Of a stretch of DNA of 64,000 nucleotides, positions 12,157 to 22,380 are shown in pieces. The notes beneath the pieces are model-generated. The model did no database searches and had not been told where the DNA came from. It was given only the letters and a program-made list of their open reading frames with translations. How positions within the stretch are numbered: the first letter of the stretch is position 1; each line of letters begins with the position of its first letter. Position numbers and translations under genes: made by a program. This stretch comes from Zoroaster sp. YZ-2022. Its lineage: Eukaryota > Echinodermata > Asteroidea > Forcipulatida > Zoroasteridae. The stretch covers positions 35,490,891 through 35,554,890 of the forward strand of contig CM055816.1 of NCBI GenBank assembly GCA_029582265.1. Direction: 5' to 3'.

Positions 12157-12212
12157 CGTTCTCCCATCATCATCTTGTTTTTGCCCTAAATTTTCATAGG
12201 TATCCTCGGCAT
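12157..12212 (-). CDS. Penultimate exon, ending 2 (DAEDTYENL...)
   Basis: 56 nt, phase 1 to 0, between aacatttag and GAACG|gtaagt. It encodes DAEDTYENLGQKQDDDGRT. TYENL is a YxNL motif, which also fits the YxN preference of Grb2-type SH2 domains. Its phase-0 end joins only the terminal exons. Its upstream intron differs from the copy at 7903-7958 because about 0.6 kb is missing here. Confidence 0.7.
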
Positions 12213-12909
12213 CTAAATGTTAATGTTTTTTTAATGAAAATAAAGATGGAAAAAAGAATTAGATTTTACTTTCACGTAAATTTTGCAGATTGATTGTATA
12301 GATGAGGGAATGTTTTCTGGGGTCAATGAACAAAAAAGGTTGCATGAACTTTTTAAAAGTAGTTTTCGGATGAACAAACCGTAATCATATATACAATTGG
12401 TTAACTGAGTAACCAAGTAATTGGTGCAGCACTAGATGGAATATTACACTTTATAAAAGGAATAACAAAATCTCATGTATTGTCCATGTTTGTTGCCATC
12501 TTATCAGTAATTTCAATTTCTTTTTCATTGGAACAATGCTGTTTTACTTGGGGAATGGATAGCAAATAATTTGTCAGAGGCATGGTTTTATAGTATATGC
12601 ATTTCTCAAATTAAATTGATGGTAAGTCTCATCATGAATTCACTTGGGCACATAATAACGGTTAAATCAAGTTTCTGAAAATAAAGTACTCAATTTATTT
12701 TATGACGAGACCCACCATAAATTAATTTACTATAAATCCTCCCTCTGAAAATTATTTGTTTTTGTTTCATCAACAGATAATAATGAAGATTCCCAGAAAA
12801 ACTGCCGGTAAAATAGTGAGAAAATAGGGAGGGCCGATACATCTTTGACATAAAGGAAATAAGAGTTCACTTAACATTGCAATAAATGTGAATGAAATTG
12901 AAAACTCAC

Positions 12910-12969
12910 TGCTTTCAGCTGGTTTCTTGAAAGCTCTGATGTTGACTTCTTCATAAACCAATGATGCAC
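12910..12969 (-). CDS. Tail exon with ITIM LVYEEV
   Basis: 60 nt, class 1-1, between catgtcag and AAAGCA|gtgagt. It encodes GASLVYEEVNIRAFKKPAES. LVYEEV matches the ITIM consensus. It is the last exon shared by both possible 3' endings: its phase-1 end joins either 12157-12212 or 7903-7958. Confidence 0.7.
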
Positions 12970-13025
12970 CTGACATGATAAATAGGTGGATACAATAACT
13001 ATAAATAACTTTTGCATTGCCAAAC

Positions 13026-13190
13026 ATTTAGAAACATATATTTAGAAACATATATTTAGAAACATATTTAGAAACATATATTTAGAAACATATATTTAGA
13101 AACATATATTTAGAAATATATGTTTAGAAACATATATTTAGGAACATATATTTAGAAACATATATTTAGAAACATATTTAAAAACATTTA
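13026..13190. repeat. 12-bp satellite ATATTTAGAAAC
   Basis: About a dozen tandem units with single-base variants. A second array lies at 15886-16010 at the start of block B copy 2. Confidence 0.85.
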
Positions 13191-13321
13191 TTTCATGCCA
13201 ACATAAAGAAATCAATTTACATCATTTATTCCAATACATATAATAATATACATGTACATGTAGATGCAACAAAACTATAAGCTATAAATTATACCAAATA
13301 AGGAAATGAAATTAATCTTAA

Positions 13322-13533
13322 CCCTAACCCCCTAGCTATTCTGGCTAAGAGCCTTCCTGAATCTGCCAAAATCCAACACTTTGTACAAACACTACCACCC
13401 AACTGTTGCACTCAGCTGGAATTAGGACACCCGGCCCCATGCAAAGTATCCCTGTCTGGGCTATACAGTACCGAGTCCATCAAAATCAAACAAACCCTGC
13501 TGTTGGAGTTTGAATGGTTTGGGGTGGTTAGGG
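13322..13533. mobile_element. piggyBac-like MITE (CCCTAACCCC ends), block B copy 1
   Basis: TTAA at 13318-13321 and 13534-13537; ends CCCTAACCCCC and GGTGGTTAGGG. Copied in block B copy 2 at about 16143-16354. Confidence 0.75.
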
Positions 13534-14201
13534 TTAAATGCTAACATGTATGGAAAATGGGGAAGCAGAGCTTTTGTAAGCCTTCCATACGGAGAGACAG
13601 AACACAATCAATATGACAGAATACGACGGGACAACCAAAAACATGAGTAATACTCGCTGTAGCTTCATTTGAGAGACTATGAAAAAAAAGTATATATAAT
13701 AAACAGAGAAACAAATTAAAATGAAGATTTTTACAAATATGATTAAAAAAATGCAACTTGTAACTTTTTGGACAAAAGGCGTCAGTAACAGTTTGTCTTG
13801 TGTCAGCAAAACAAAACACCTCTCTGTAAGAGTGTATTTTTGGAGTGCACTGTCCTCCTAAAATTTACATAAATATTACCCTTTGATGAACTACAAGCCT
13901 CAGAGGAGGAAACAGAAGCAATTAATGTAAACCACGCTTAAAAACCAGGAGACAGCAAGTTGTGAGTATATTTAAAATTAAATTTCCCCAAATTAAGATG
14001 TCTCCCAGTTTTAAAAGTTTGAGATTTTCAAATAAAGGAGAACCCAACATTGTTTACAATGCGAAGAAGAAAAGAATTATACTGTTAGAAGAACCCTTTT
14101 TGGTAAAAAAACGTTTCAATTGGCTCCTTGTACCAACATTTTTAGAAATCTTACTTGACAAGATATTAACATGCAATAGTAATGCAATAGATTAATATTA
14201 A

Positions 14202-14756
14202 CCCTAACCATGCTAAATGCAACAGGATGCAACAGTTGTAAAATTCTAATGGACGTTGCTGCATTCAGCAGCCAGTACTGATGACTCAAATCTGTTGTAT
14301 CTTGTTGCATTCAGCGTTGTTTAACATGTAAATAAAGAAGGAAATAAAGAAAGTTTCTTTTGATGTAAACAGTGGAAAACAAAAATAAGCAGAAAAGATA
14401 AAACATGTAAATAAAGAAGGAAAGAAAGTTACTTTTATGTAAATATAAAGAAAACAGAAAGAAGCAAAGAAAACATAAAAGTAACAAGCATGTAAACAAA
14501 GGGAAAGGACAATGATGATTACCATAGCAGAGAAGCACAAAGCTTGTGCAGCTAAATAATCCCCTCGTTGTATGTTGTTGCAGAGAGCACTGTGAATGAA
14601 AAACCAGTCCAATTTACTGAACCCTTCACTGCTAAGTGCAACAAGATCCATATAATTATGGATCTTGTTGCACCTAGCAGGCCTCGATCATTGACCACTG
14701 TTGCATGTTGTTGCATTTAGCAGGGTGATAAGAAAGTTACCCTAGCATGGTTAGGG
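14202..14756. mobile_element. piggyBac-like MITE, long inverted ends (CCCTAACCATGC)
   Basis: TTAA at 14198-14201 and 14757-14760; inverted ends CCCTAACCATGCTAAATGC and GCATGGTTAGGG. Inner half rich in ttgttgcat/atgcaaca words and GTAAATAAAGAAGGAAA repeats, which produce a spurious hydrophobic frame on the minus strand. Copied at about 17022-17579. Confidence 0.75.
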
Positions 14757-14835
14757 TTAACGCTGCCACTACACCTGTCCCCGTCTTCACCCTTCTTAAT
14801 TACCTACATGTACAGGTACAATTATTTTAACTTAC

Positions 14836-14901
14836 CCCCAGACTTGGACTTCTTCATCGAATCAGGGACTTTTAAATCCTCATATGCATCCTCATCAGCA
14901 A
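14836..14901 (-). CDS. Tail exon with AYEDL motif (block B copy 1)
   Basis: 66 nt, class 1-1, aattttag to TGGGG|gtaagt. It encodes VADEDAYEDLKVPDSM then KKSKSG. YEDL is a half-ITAM-type YxxL. One Leu/Val difference from its partner falls in the +3 position of the motif, where both residues are functional in SH2 ligands. Confidence 0.7.
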
Positions 14902-15071
14902 CTAAAATTACAAAATTAGTAAAAAAATTTTTTTTACATACTGATTTTGATTCTCTCCATAAAACACCTCCTCCCCCAAAACACCCCCCATCAAACCAGC
15001 CTAGTACCACTTTGAAGTATCTAGTGCCTGTTGTTTTCCCCTATATTCAAGTGAAGATTATATTTGTATAC

Positions 15072-15119
15072 CTGCTGACGGTGGTTTGTACTTCTTTGGT
15101 TTCCTGGAAGGAGCGCTCA
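15072..15119 (-). CDS. Tail exon VSAPSRKPKKYKPPSA (block B copy 1)
   Basis: 48 nt, class 1-1, cctttag to CAGCAG|gtatac. It encodes the same 16 residues as 17914-17961. Unchanged coding after duplication suggests recent duplication or constraint. Confidence 0.65.
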
Positions 15120-15299
15120 CTAAAGGAAAAGAAGAGAGAAAAAAGACAACAAAATATAGATTCCTTTGGTACCAAAACTTTCCCTTTAACTTCGTCAGTG
15201 GAGATTCCGCACTTTTAGAACTTGCATCACTTTTAGAAATTGCATGTAAATGGATTTACCCCTCTGAGGCCCTCTCTTTGCAAAGGAGCATATTTCTTA

Positions 15300-15720
15300 G
15301 CCAATTTTAGTGCCGTTTTGGTGCCAAGTTGGTGCAGTTTTAGTGTAGGCATTTGAAAAAAAATTGGTGTACCCCAAAACTACACCAGAGCTGTGTTATT
15401 GGTGCACTTTGGTGTACCGAAACACCCAACCTAAAATTTGTACTGGTTGGTGCAGTTTTGGTGTAGTCCCAATTATTTAAATTAGTGCTAAAGAGCACCA
15501 GTGGTGCATTTTGGTGCTGAAAAATTTGGTGTAGTATTGGTGCATATGGTTTTGGTGTACATGTAGTCCCAACAGTGCACGAGTGGTGTATTTTAGTACA
15601 TGTAGGCCTTACAGATATTGGTGTAGCATTGGTGCACATGGTTTTGGTGTAGTCCAAATTATTTAAACTAGTACATGCACCAAAGCATTGGTCTAGCTGC
15701 TTTATTTTATACTTCACATT
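15300..15720. repeat. GGTGCA/GGTGTAGTTTTGG low-complexity repeat
   Basis: Irregular repeats of ggtgcagttttggtgtagtccc between the two block B copies; no gene seen. Confidence 0.6.
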
Positions 15721-15885
15721 GGAAAACTACCAAAATGAGTGCAGACTTCGTGTATACATATACATGTAAAAATAACTGCAGTATACCCTTACAGAAATAT
15801 CATGGAGCTTGATGGCTTCCAAAAATGCAAATTAGTTCAAGCTCAAGCTTGCAGACAAGTGTTCCCTAAATTGTTTTGAGTAGTA

Positions 15886-16010
15886 TATTTAGAAACATAC
15901 ATTTAGAAACATACATTTAGAAACATACGTTTAGAAACATATATTTAGAAACATATATTTAGAAACATATATTTAGAAACATATATTTAGAAACATATTT
16001 AAAAACATTT
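15886..16010. repeat. 12-bp satellite ATATTTAGAAAC, second array
   Basis: Same unit as 13026-13190; it marks the left edge of block B copy 2. A partial Tc1-type MITE end (gtgttccctaaattgttttg) abuts it at 15860-15886. Confidence 0.8.
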
Positions 16011-17657
16011 ATTTCATGCCAACATAAAGAAATAAATTTACATCATTTATTCCAATACATATAATAATATACATGTACATGTAGATGCAACAAAACTATA
16101 AGCTATAAATTATACCAAATAAGGAAATGAAATTAATCTTAACCCTAACCCCCTAGCTATTCTGGCTAAGAGCCTTCCTGAATCTGCCAAAATCCAACAC
16201 TTTGTACAAACACTACCACCCAACTGTTGCACTCAGCTGGAATTAGGACACCCGGCCCCATGCAAAGTATCCCTGTCTGGGCTATACAGTACCGAGTCCA
16301 TCAAAATCAAACAAACCCTGCTGTTGGAGTTTGAATGGTTTGGGGTGGTTAGGGTTAAATGCTAACATGTATGGAAAATGGGGAAGCAGAGCTTTTGTAA
16401 GCCTTCCATACGGAGAGACAGAACACAATCAATATGACAGAATACGACGGGACAAACAAAAACATGAGTAATACTCGCTGTAGCTTCATTTGAGAGACTA
16501 TGAAAAAAAAGTATATATAATAAACAGAGAAACAAATTAAAATGAAGATTTTTACAAATATGATTAAAAAAATGCAACTTGTAACTTTTTGGACAAAAGG
16601 CGTCAGTAACAGTTTGTCTTGTGTCAGCAAAACAAAACACCTCTCTGTAAGAGTGTATTTTTGGAGTGCACTGTCCTCCTAAAATTTACATAAATATTAC
16701 CCTTTGATGAACTACAAGCCTCAGAGGAGGAAACAGAAGCAATTAATGTAAACCACGCTTAAAAACCAGGAGACAGCAAGTTGTGAGTATATTTAAAATT
16801 AAATTTCCCCAAATTAAGATGTCTCCCAGTTTTAAAAGTTTGAGATTTTCAAATAAAGGAGAACCCAACATTGTTTACAATGCGAAGAAGAAAAGAATTA
16901 TACTGTTAGAAGAACCCTTTTTGGTAAAAAAAACGTTTCAATTGGCTCCTTGTACCAACATTTTTAGAAATCTTACTTGACAAGATATTAACATGCAATA
17001 GTAATGCAATAGATTAATATTAACCCTAACCATGCTAAATGCAACAGGATGCAACAGTTGTAAAATTGTAATGGACGTTGCTGCATTCAGCAGCCAGTAC
17101 TGATGACTCAAATCTGTTGTATCTTGTTGCATTCAGTGTTGTTTAACATGTAAATAAAGAAGGAAATAAAGAAAGTTTCTTTTGATGTAAACAGTGGAAA
17201 ACAAAAATAAGCAGAAAAGATAAAACATGTAAATAAAGAAGGAAAGAAAGTTACTTTTATGTAAATATAAAGAAAACAGAAAGAAGCAAAGAAAACATAA
17301 AAGTAACAAGCATGTAAACAAAGGGAAAGGACAATGATGATTACCATAGCAGAGAAGCACAAAGCTTGTGCAGCTAAATAATCCCCTCGTTGTATGTTGT
17401 TGCAGAGAGCACTGTGATTGAAAAACCAGTCCAATTTACTGAACCCTTCACTGCTAAGTGCAACAAGATCCATATAATTATGGATCTTGTTGCACCTAGC
17501 AGGCCTCGATCATTGACCACTGTTGCATGTTGTTGCATTTAGCAGGGTGATAAGAAAGTTACCCTAGCATGGTTAGGGTTAACGCTGCCACTACACCTGT
17601 CCCCATCTTCACCCTTCTTAATTACCTACATGTACAGGTACAATTATTTTAACTTAC

Positions 17658-17723
17658 CCCCAGATTTAGACTTCTTCATCGAATCAGGGACTTTTACATC
17701 CTCATATGCGTCCTCATCAGCAA
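17658..17723 (-). CDS. Tail exon with AYEDV motif (block B copy 2)
   Basis: 66 nt, class 1-1, between aattttag and TGGGG|gtaagt. It encodes VADEDAYEDVKVPDSM then KKSKSG. YEDV with acidic residues upstream is a good Src-family substrate context. The block B partner at 14836-14901 has YEDL instead. Confidence 0.7.
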
Positions 17724-17913
17724 CTAAAATTACAAAATTAGTAAAATGTATTTATTTACATGCTGATTTTGATTCTCTCCATAAAATACCCCCTCCCCAA
17801 AACACCTCCTCCCCCAAAACACCCCCCCCTCATCAAACCAGCATATTACCACTTCGAAGTATCTAGTGCCTGTTGTTTTCCCCTATATTCAAGAGAAGAT
17901 TATATTTGTATAC

Positions 17914-17961
17914 CTGCTGACGGTGGTTTGTACTTCTTTGGTTTCCTGGAAGGAGCGCTCA
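17914..17961 (-). CDS. Tail exon VSAPSRKPKKYKPPSA (block B copy 2)
   Basis: 48 nt, class 1-1, between cctttag and CAGCAG|gtatac. It encodes VSAPSRKPKKYKPPSA, a basic/proline segment (RKPKKYKPP) typical of SH3 or lipid contact regions (inference). Sequence identical in coding to its copy at 15072-15119. Confidence 0.65.
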
Positions 17962-18205
17962 CTAAAGGAAAAGAAGAGAGAAAAAAAAGACAACAAAATT
18001 ATAGATTCCTTGGTACCAAAACTTTCACCTTTAACTTCGTCAGTGGAGATTCCGCACTTTTAGAACTTGCATGTAAAATGGATTTACCCCTCTGAGGCCC
18101 TCTCTTTGCAAAGGAGCATATACCCCCTGGGTATAGAGATGCACCCCCTTTGAGGTACTGTACATGTACGTCAGTACCCTCTGGGTGTTTATATGTACCC
18201 CGGAA

Positions 18206-18360
18206 GATCTGATGTCACACTTTTAGCCATTGGCGCGTGAAATACGCCAGATCCTGGCCGTGCGGCCGCCATATTTTCCCCCGATGTTCAACTTTGACCT
18301 TGGTTGGTAGCTAGCACGCAAGCCTCGAAGCATGACGTCAGATCTTCAGCACGTATCCAG
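18206..18360. mobile_element. MITE with GAAGATCTGATGTCA ends
   Basis: gaagatctgatgtca and tgacgtcagatcttc are inverted ends around a GC-rich centre. A relative is at 26378-26515. Confidence 0.65.
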
Positions 18361-18669
18361 TGAAACCCCCTTGAATGGTACGCCTGGAGCCTGACTACAT
18401 GTATATCATTGATCTAGGATAAAGACAGGGGACTAGTCTAGTGTACCTGTTCCCTCTGCATACATGTATTAAGATTCCCCTCTCTGAGGCCCTTTCTTTA
18501 CAAAAGGGTGCAACTCAGTACCCTTTGAGCGTATAAGATGCACCCCTTTGCAGCTCTCTTCTTGCAAAGGGGGTGTACCCCAGTTCCTTTTGAGTGTTAA
18601 GATGTATCCCTGCGAGGCCCTTTCTTTACAAAGGGGGTGTATCTCATTACCCTTTTGGTGTCAATTTAA

Positions 18670-18915
18670 TCAGTTCGCGTCGGGAATAAAAAAGTTTTTC
18701 TGGGCCCCTGTGGCGGGTTTATTTTTCCCACACACACGTTAATGGAAGCTTCCACAGCGGGTGGCCCGCACTTCCGAGCATGTCACCGTACATGCGTGGC
18801 TCAACCGAGCATGCATACAAATATTCCAGAGTTTCCTCTGGCGTGTTTAGACGCTCTCCGATCCGTGGTGCAAACAACAAAATTGCATGTATACACGGTG
18901 TCCAACGCGAACTGG
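18670..18915. mobile_element. TTAA-flanked MITE (CAGTTCGCGTCGGG ends)
   Basis: TTAA at 18666-18669 and 18916-18919; ends tcagttcgcgtc and acgcgaactgg. Full relative at 56378-56635, and a third copy (about 38116-38857) inside the hAT-like element. Confidence 0.7.
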
Positions 18916-18993
18916 TTAATAATACACCCCTCAGAGGCCCTTTCATTCCAAAGGGCATGTATTTCAGTGTGGTGTCAATGTACACCCCTCTCA

Positions 18994-19335
18994 CTATGAA
19001 TAACTTTACCTTGAAAATGCCCTGAAAATCTGCTGTACCATGAAATAAATAGTTCACGACAATTTCATGACGACACAACACTGTGAAATTGCCATGAAAT
19101 ACTCTTGGAATTCCTTCGCCGTGAAAACGCTGTGAAAATACCATGAACTTCTCGTGGCAGTTTTGGGGCAGCTCATTATTTCTCGAGAGCACCATGAATT
19201 TGCCGTGAAATCACCGTGAACATTATTGCCAATATCCGAGAGGAAGAGACACTGTAAAATTGCAGTGAAATTATAGTGAACTGTTATTTCAAGGCAAAAC
19301 AGATTTTCAGGGTATTTAAGGTGAAGTTGTTTATA
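18994..19335. mobile_element. MITE (CTTTACCTTGAAAATGCCCTG ends)
   Basis: Inverted ends accttgaaaatgccctgaaaatc and gattttcagggtatttaaggt. A relative of the same length is at 56702-57042. Open frames here are not coding. Confidence 0.65.
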
Positions 19336-19597
19336 GTGTCTGAGGCTCTTTAAACACAAGGTCACAAGGTATTTCGGTGCTCTTTTGGTGTCTATATACA
19401 CCCCTGATGAGGCCCTTACTTTCTCAACACCCAAGTATTCTTTGGGTGTTGAGAAAAACCCCTTTGCCAAGAAAGTGCCCCGTGGTTGCTAATATAATAT
19501 TCATAAATACAGGGGGAGGGAGAACATTACCCCTTCTGTTCTCATATGGGTCTCCTTCCCATACAAGGTAAGATCAATAAAATGACTTTAAACTGAC

Positions 19598-19642
19598 CTT
19601 CCTTTTTCTTGTTGACCACGGCGTAGGTAACATCAGGAAGAT
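19598..19642 (-). CDS. Tail exon with canonical ITIM VTYAVV
   Basis: 45 nt, class 1-1, between cttttcag and GGAAG|gtcagt. It encodes DLPDVTYAVVNKKKE. VTYAVV fits the ITIM consensus (S/I/V/L-x-Y-x-x-I/V/L) exactly. Single copy. In vertebrate receptors such motifs bind SHP-1/SHP-2 SH2 domains after phosphorylation (known for the motif, inferred here). Confidence 0.75.
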
Positions 19643-19822
19643 CTGAAAAGATAGCAAATCCTTTTGGTGTCTGAACTAGACATTTGCATAATATGAGTGA
19701 ATAGAAAGTATGGCAAAAATAACATTAAACAAAAAAAAACTAAACAAAAAACATTTAAAATAAACAAAATTATCACTAAGAAAAAGAAGGAACAAAGAAC
19801 ATAGAAAGAAATGAACAAATCG

Positions 19823-20060
19823 TCGTGTCAGTGCAACAACGTCATATCTCCGAGTTACGATGTTTTTGCGCAACACCAGTTTGTGTCAGTGCAAAAAGGT
19901 CGTATGTAACAAGTTCCTGGATGAATGCACAAAAACAATGGCTGAGATACGACGTTGTTGCACAAACATTTTTTAATGTATGTAAATTCATGCAGATTGA
20001 CGACGCGCTGTACATACGACCTTATTGCATTGTGTACATACGACATTGTTGCACTGACGC
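19823..20060. repeat. Short repeats around GTGCAACAACGTCATAT words
   Basis: Several dispersed copies, in both orientations, of gtcagtgcaacaacgtc-like words. No exon seen between 19642 and 20214. Confidence 0.4.
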
Positions 20061-20213
20061 AAACACAAAATCCGAACCCCAAACAAACAAAAACAAAACA
20101 ACAATAATTGAACAAAGGAAGACGGAACAGGAACACAATAATATACGAATTAAAGAACCAACAAGCAAACAATACATGTAACAAATATTTAAATCCAAAA
20201 CCTCATATCTTAC

Positions 20214-20267
20214 TTGGAGGCAAAGGCTTTGGCGATTTCTTGTCTTTCTGCACCAAGGCATAGGTGT
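20214..20267 (-). CDS. Tail exon with DTYALV and Pro-rich end (block C copy 1)
   Basis: 54 nt, class 1-1, attgatag to CCTCCAA|gtaaga. It encodes DTYALVQKDKKSPKPLPP, with a YxxV motif followed by the PxxP-type run SPKPLPP. The intron upstream of it, within block C copy 1, carries the Penelope-like insertion at 21.05-22.50 kb. Confidence 0.7.
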
Positions 20268-21300
20268 CTATCAATAAATAAATCACAAGTGACTAAACAG
20301 ATTAGTTTTTGCAACCGGGCTTGTATTTATTAAATACAATCCCAGTATTGTCTCCAGAAAGAATGGATTTGAATCATTCGTGATGTAGAATTAAATAGAC
20401 TGACGCATCAGGCCAAACAAAAAAAGATGCTGTTTTCTGGGCCCTAATGCGAGTCGCCTCAGATCTGCATTTTCAGTTTTCATTTTAGTTTTGCTGTGAA
20501 ACGATGTCCAATTGCAGAAAAAATTGCTGGATCGATTAGAATTCTGCCACGCTGTTTTTTTAAACGACTTTTTAACAAAGGGGTATAAACGATTGCCCAA
20601 TTTGTGAGGCCTCTCTTAGCCACCATACTTTGTCTATGGGAAATTTAGTCTGGTTCCAAGAACCGCATATACATGCATCAATTAAAATTAAAAAATTATT
20701 TTGAAGCCGACCTAGGGGCTTTTTTTGGGCGGCCTAAGTTTTCAAAAATGAACAGTGCATTCTAGGAGGTAGCTGTACCAAACGCCGAGTTAGCAAAACT
20801 ATGCTTATTGTGCACACATACCTTGTATGTTCAATGCTATGGATCTGGCAATAACAAAAAGTGCTGTTTGACAATTTTCTTTTTACTGAATTAAAGTTCC
20901 ACTTCTCCAACATGATCACCCCTCCCCATTTTTGATCCAGCCTATTATGGCCAGGGCCTGAATGAACCCTAACCCCCAAGGCATTCTGGCTAGGAACCTT
21001 CCTGAATCCTCCAAAATCCTCCAGTGCACTTTGGAAACATGCCCTTTTATATCGTTTCGGTTTGCGGTAACACCATGTGTTTATCTCAACTAACGTGAAG
21101 CTGAGATACAGGTTCTGAAAAGAACTGTATCGCACAATCGTATCTCAACCTTCGTTAAGTGAGAAAGGTTCAAGGGAGAACCAATTTCGGGCAACTCGTT
21201 TTTCTCTACTGTCGCTAAGTGAGAAATATGGTTCAGGGAGAACCATGGGGACTTCACGGGTTAATATGGTTCAGGGAGAACCAAGGGACTTCACGGGTTA

Positions 21301-21345
21301 TTCTCAACGTTTCGATTAGCCTGCTCTAATCTTCTTCAGGAGAAT
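21301..21345 (-). ncRNA. Hammerhead-like core at the end of the Penelope-like ORF
   Basis: Minus strand: CTGAAGA (21339-21333), one base, stem GATTAG / loop AGCAGG / stem CTAATC, then GAAA (21313-21310) and CG. This resembles the hammerhead CUGANGA-stem II-GAAA core, which is known from Penelope terminal repeats. There is one extra base before the stem, and the stem III/cleavage-site part is not clear. The TAG stop of the nuclease lies in the stem. Confidence 0.4.
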
Positions 21346-22000
21346 GAAGAGGTTTGCCGATGCAACTCCTTAAGTAGTATTTGCTGGGATTATGTGTAGA
21401 ATGGGAAGTGTTCCGATTGGTGCTACTGTTGTGTGATGTGTTGTGATTGGTTGCCACCGTGGCATTGTTCTTGTTGTGTGTGTTTCCTGCTGTGTGAGTT
21501 GCCTGCTCGCTGAGGCGTATCAGTTGACAGTGGGGTGTGGGTGTTGGTGGATGGTAGGATTGAATGCCAAATGTTGCTGATGAAATAGCCGATGTCCTGG
21601 GGGACAGTGTCATGTTTATGAATCTCAATAGCCTCTCTGATACGACGGGTGTACCAGTGCTTTCCGGGGCTATGATCTTTGCATTCTGCCAGTCAATGAT
21701 ATGGTCCAAATCGGTGGAGTGTTTGATGATCGCAGATTTGTCACATTCCCCTCTGCGGCCGTGGGCCTTGTGTTCCTTGATCCTGGTCGTAAGGTCTCTG
21801 CCGGTCTCGCCAATGTACACTTTCCCACAAGTGCAAGGAATTCGGTAAACCCCAGCTTGACGGCTGGGATCATGTCTGTCCTTGTGGGTGTGTAACTTCG
21901 TTTCCAACTTGTTTCGAGTCCGGTAGTAGACCTTAATGTCAGCTTCCCTCAGGTTACGCTGAATCTTGTGTGAAGTGTGGCCGATGTACTGCGGTAACAC
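21326..22000 (-). pseudogene. GIY-YIG endonuclease domain of the Penelope-like element
   Basis: Starts LPQYIGHTSHKIQRNLREAD; the nuclease motif follows: GVYRIPCTCGKVYIGETGRD then LTTRIKEHKAHGRR, with the Cys-x-Cys between GVY and YIG seen in Penelope nucleases, the conserved Arg/His and a later SERLLRF Glu. The nuclease frame itself is intact to the TAG at 21326, but it is cut off from its RT by a frameshift, so the copy is not autonomous. Confidence 0.85.
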
Positions 22001-22380
22001 GGCAATGGGTTTTCGGTTGCATCAGAGGATCGTGGAGCGTTCCTATTCGGGAGGAACCAAGCTTATCAGGTCTGTACCCATTGTCTCTTAACACGGCGTT
22101 AAGATGTTTCAACTCGGATGGCAAGTGCTCTTTATCACTGATAGTGTGTGCCCTTCGAAGTAGGGTGCGATTCACGGAGGATTTCACGGATGGTGGGTGG
22201 AACGACCGGGCATTTAGGTAGCGGTCTGTGTGTGTGGGTTTTCTGTAAACCGAATGCCCAAGTGAGCCATCAACCCGTTTGGAAATGAGTACATCAAGGA
22301 AAGGCAACGAGTCGGATGTCTCAGTTTCCATGGTGAATTGAATGCTCGGATGTTGCTGGTTGAGGTGACCGAGGATACGA
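21954..22380 (-). pseudogene. Penelope-like reverse transcriptase, C-terminal part (truncated, frameshifted)
   Basis: Reads RILGHLNQQHPSIQFTMETE, then LPFLDVLISKRVDGSLGHSV, YRKPTHTDRYLNARSFHPP and so on, the thumb-side end of a Penelope-family RT. It starts abruptly at the inverted terminal segment near 22380, so the fingers and the palm with the catalytic YADD-type motif are missing. The frame runs past its true path near 22003-22012, where a frameshift separates it from the downstream GIY-YIG frame. Confidence 0.75.

Larger units (their letters stand above)
4443..12361. repeat. Intragenic tandem duplication, block A (copies 4443-8710 and 8710-12361)
   Basis: Two head-to-tail copies of the last-two-exon region share long near-identical stretches (for example 5041-5700 with 9598-10290, and 8610-8710 with 12255-12361). 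Copy 1 has about 0.6 kb (7959-8570) absent from copy 2; copy 2 has a TTAA-flanked MITE absent from copy 1. Minisatellite copy number differs (8 versus 5 units). Confidence 0.85.
13026..18120. repeat. Intragenic tandem duplication, block B (13026-15294 and 15886-18120)
   Basis: Near-identical blocks of about 2.25 kb with the same order of features: ATTTAGAAACAT satellite, TTAA MITE, larger TTAA MITE, AYEDL/V exon and VSAPSR exon. The copies are separated by about 0.6 kb containing a GGTGCA/GGTGTA-rich low-complexity stretch (15300-15720). Confidence 0.85.

Noticed and set aside
13521..13537. Telomere-like TTAGGGTTA near many MITE ends
   Set aside because: Single units that are simply the TTAA plus CCCTAA ends of MITEs, not tandem telomeric arrays.
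14286..14651. Hydrophobic 121-residue minus-strand frame, with an identical relative at 17108-17473
   Set aside because: It lies inside a TTAA-flanked MITE with inverted ends; hydrophobicity comes from AT-rich repeats read in reverse.
18719..19470. Minus-strand frames of 138 and 158 residues, and one at 56511-56903
   Set aside because: They run across two adjacent MITEs and the space between them; similarity between loci is due to the elements.
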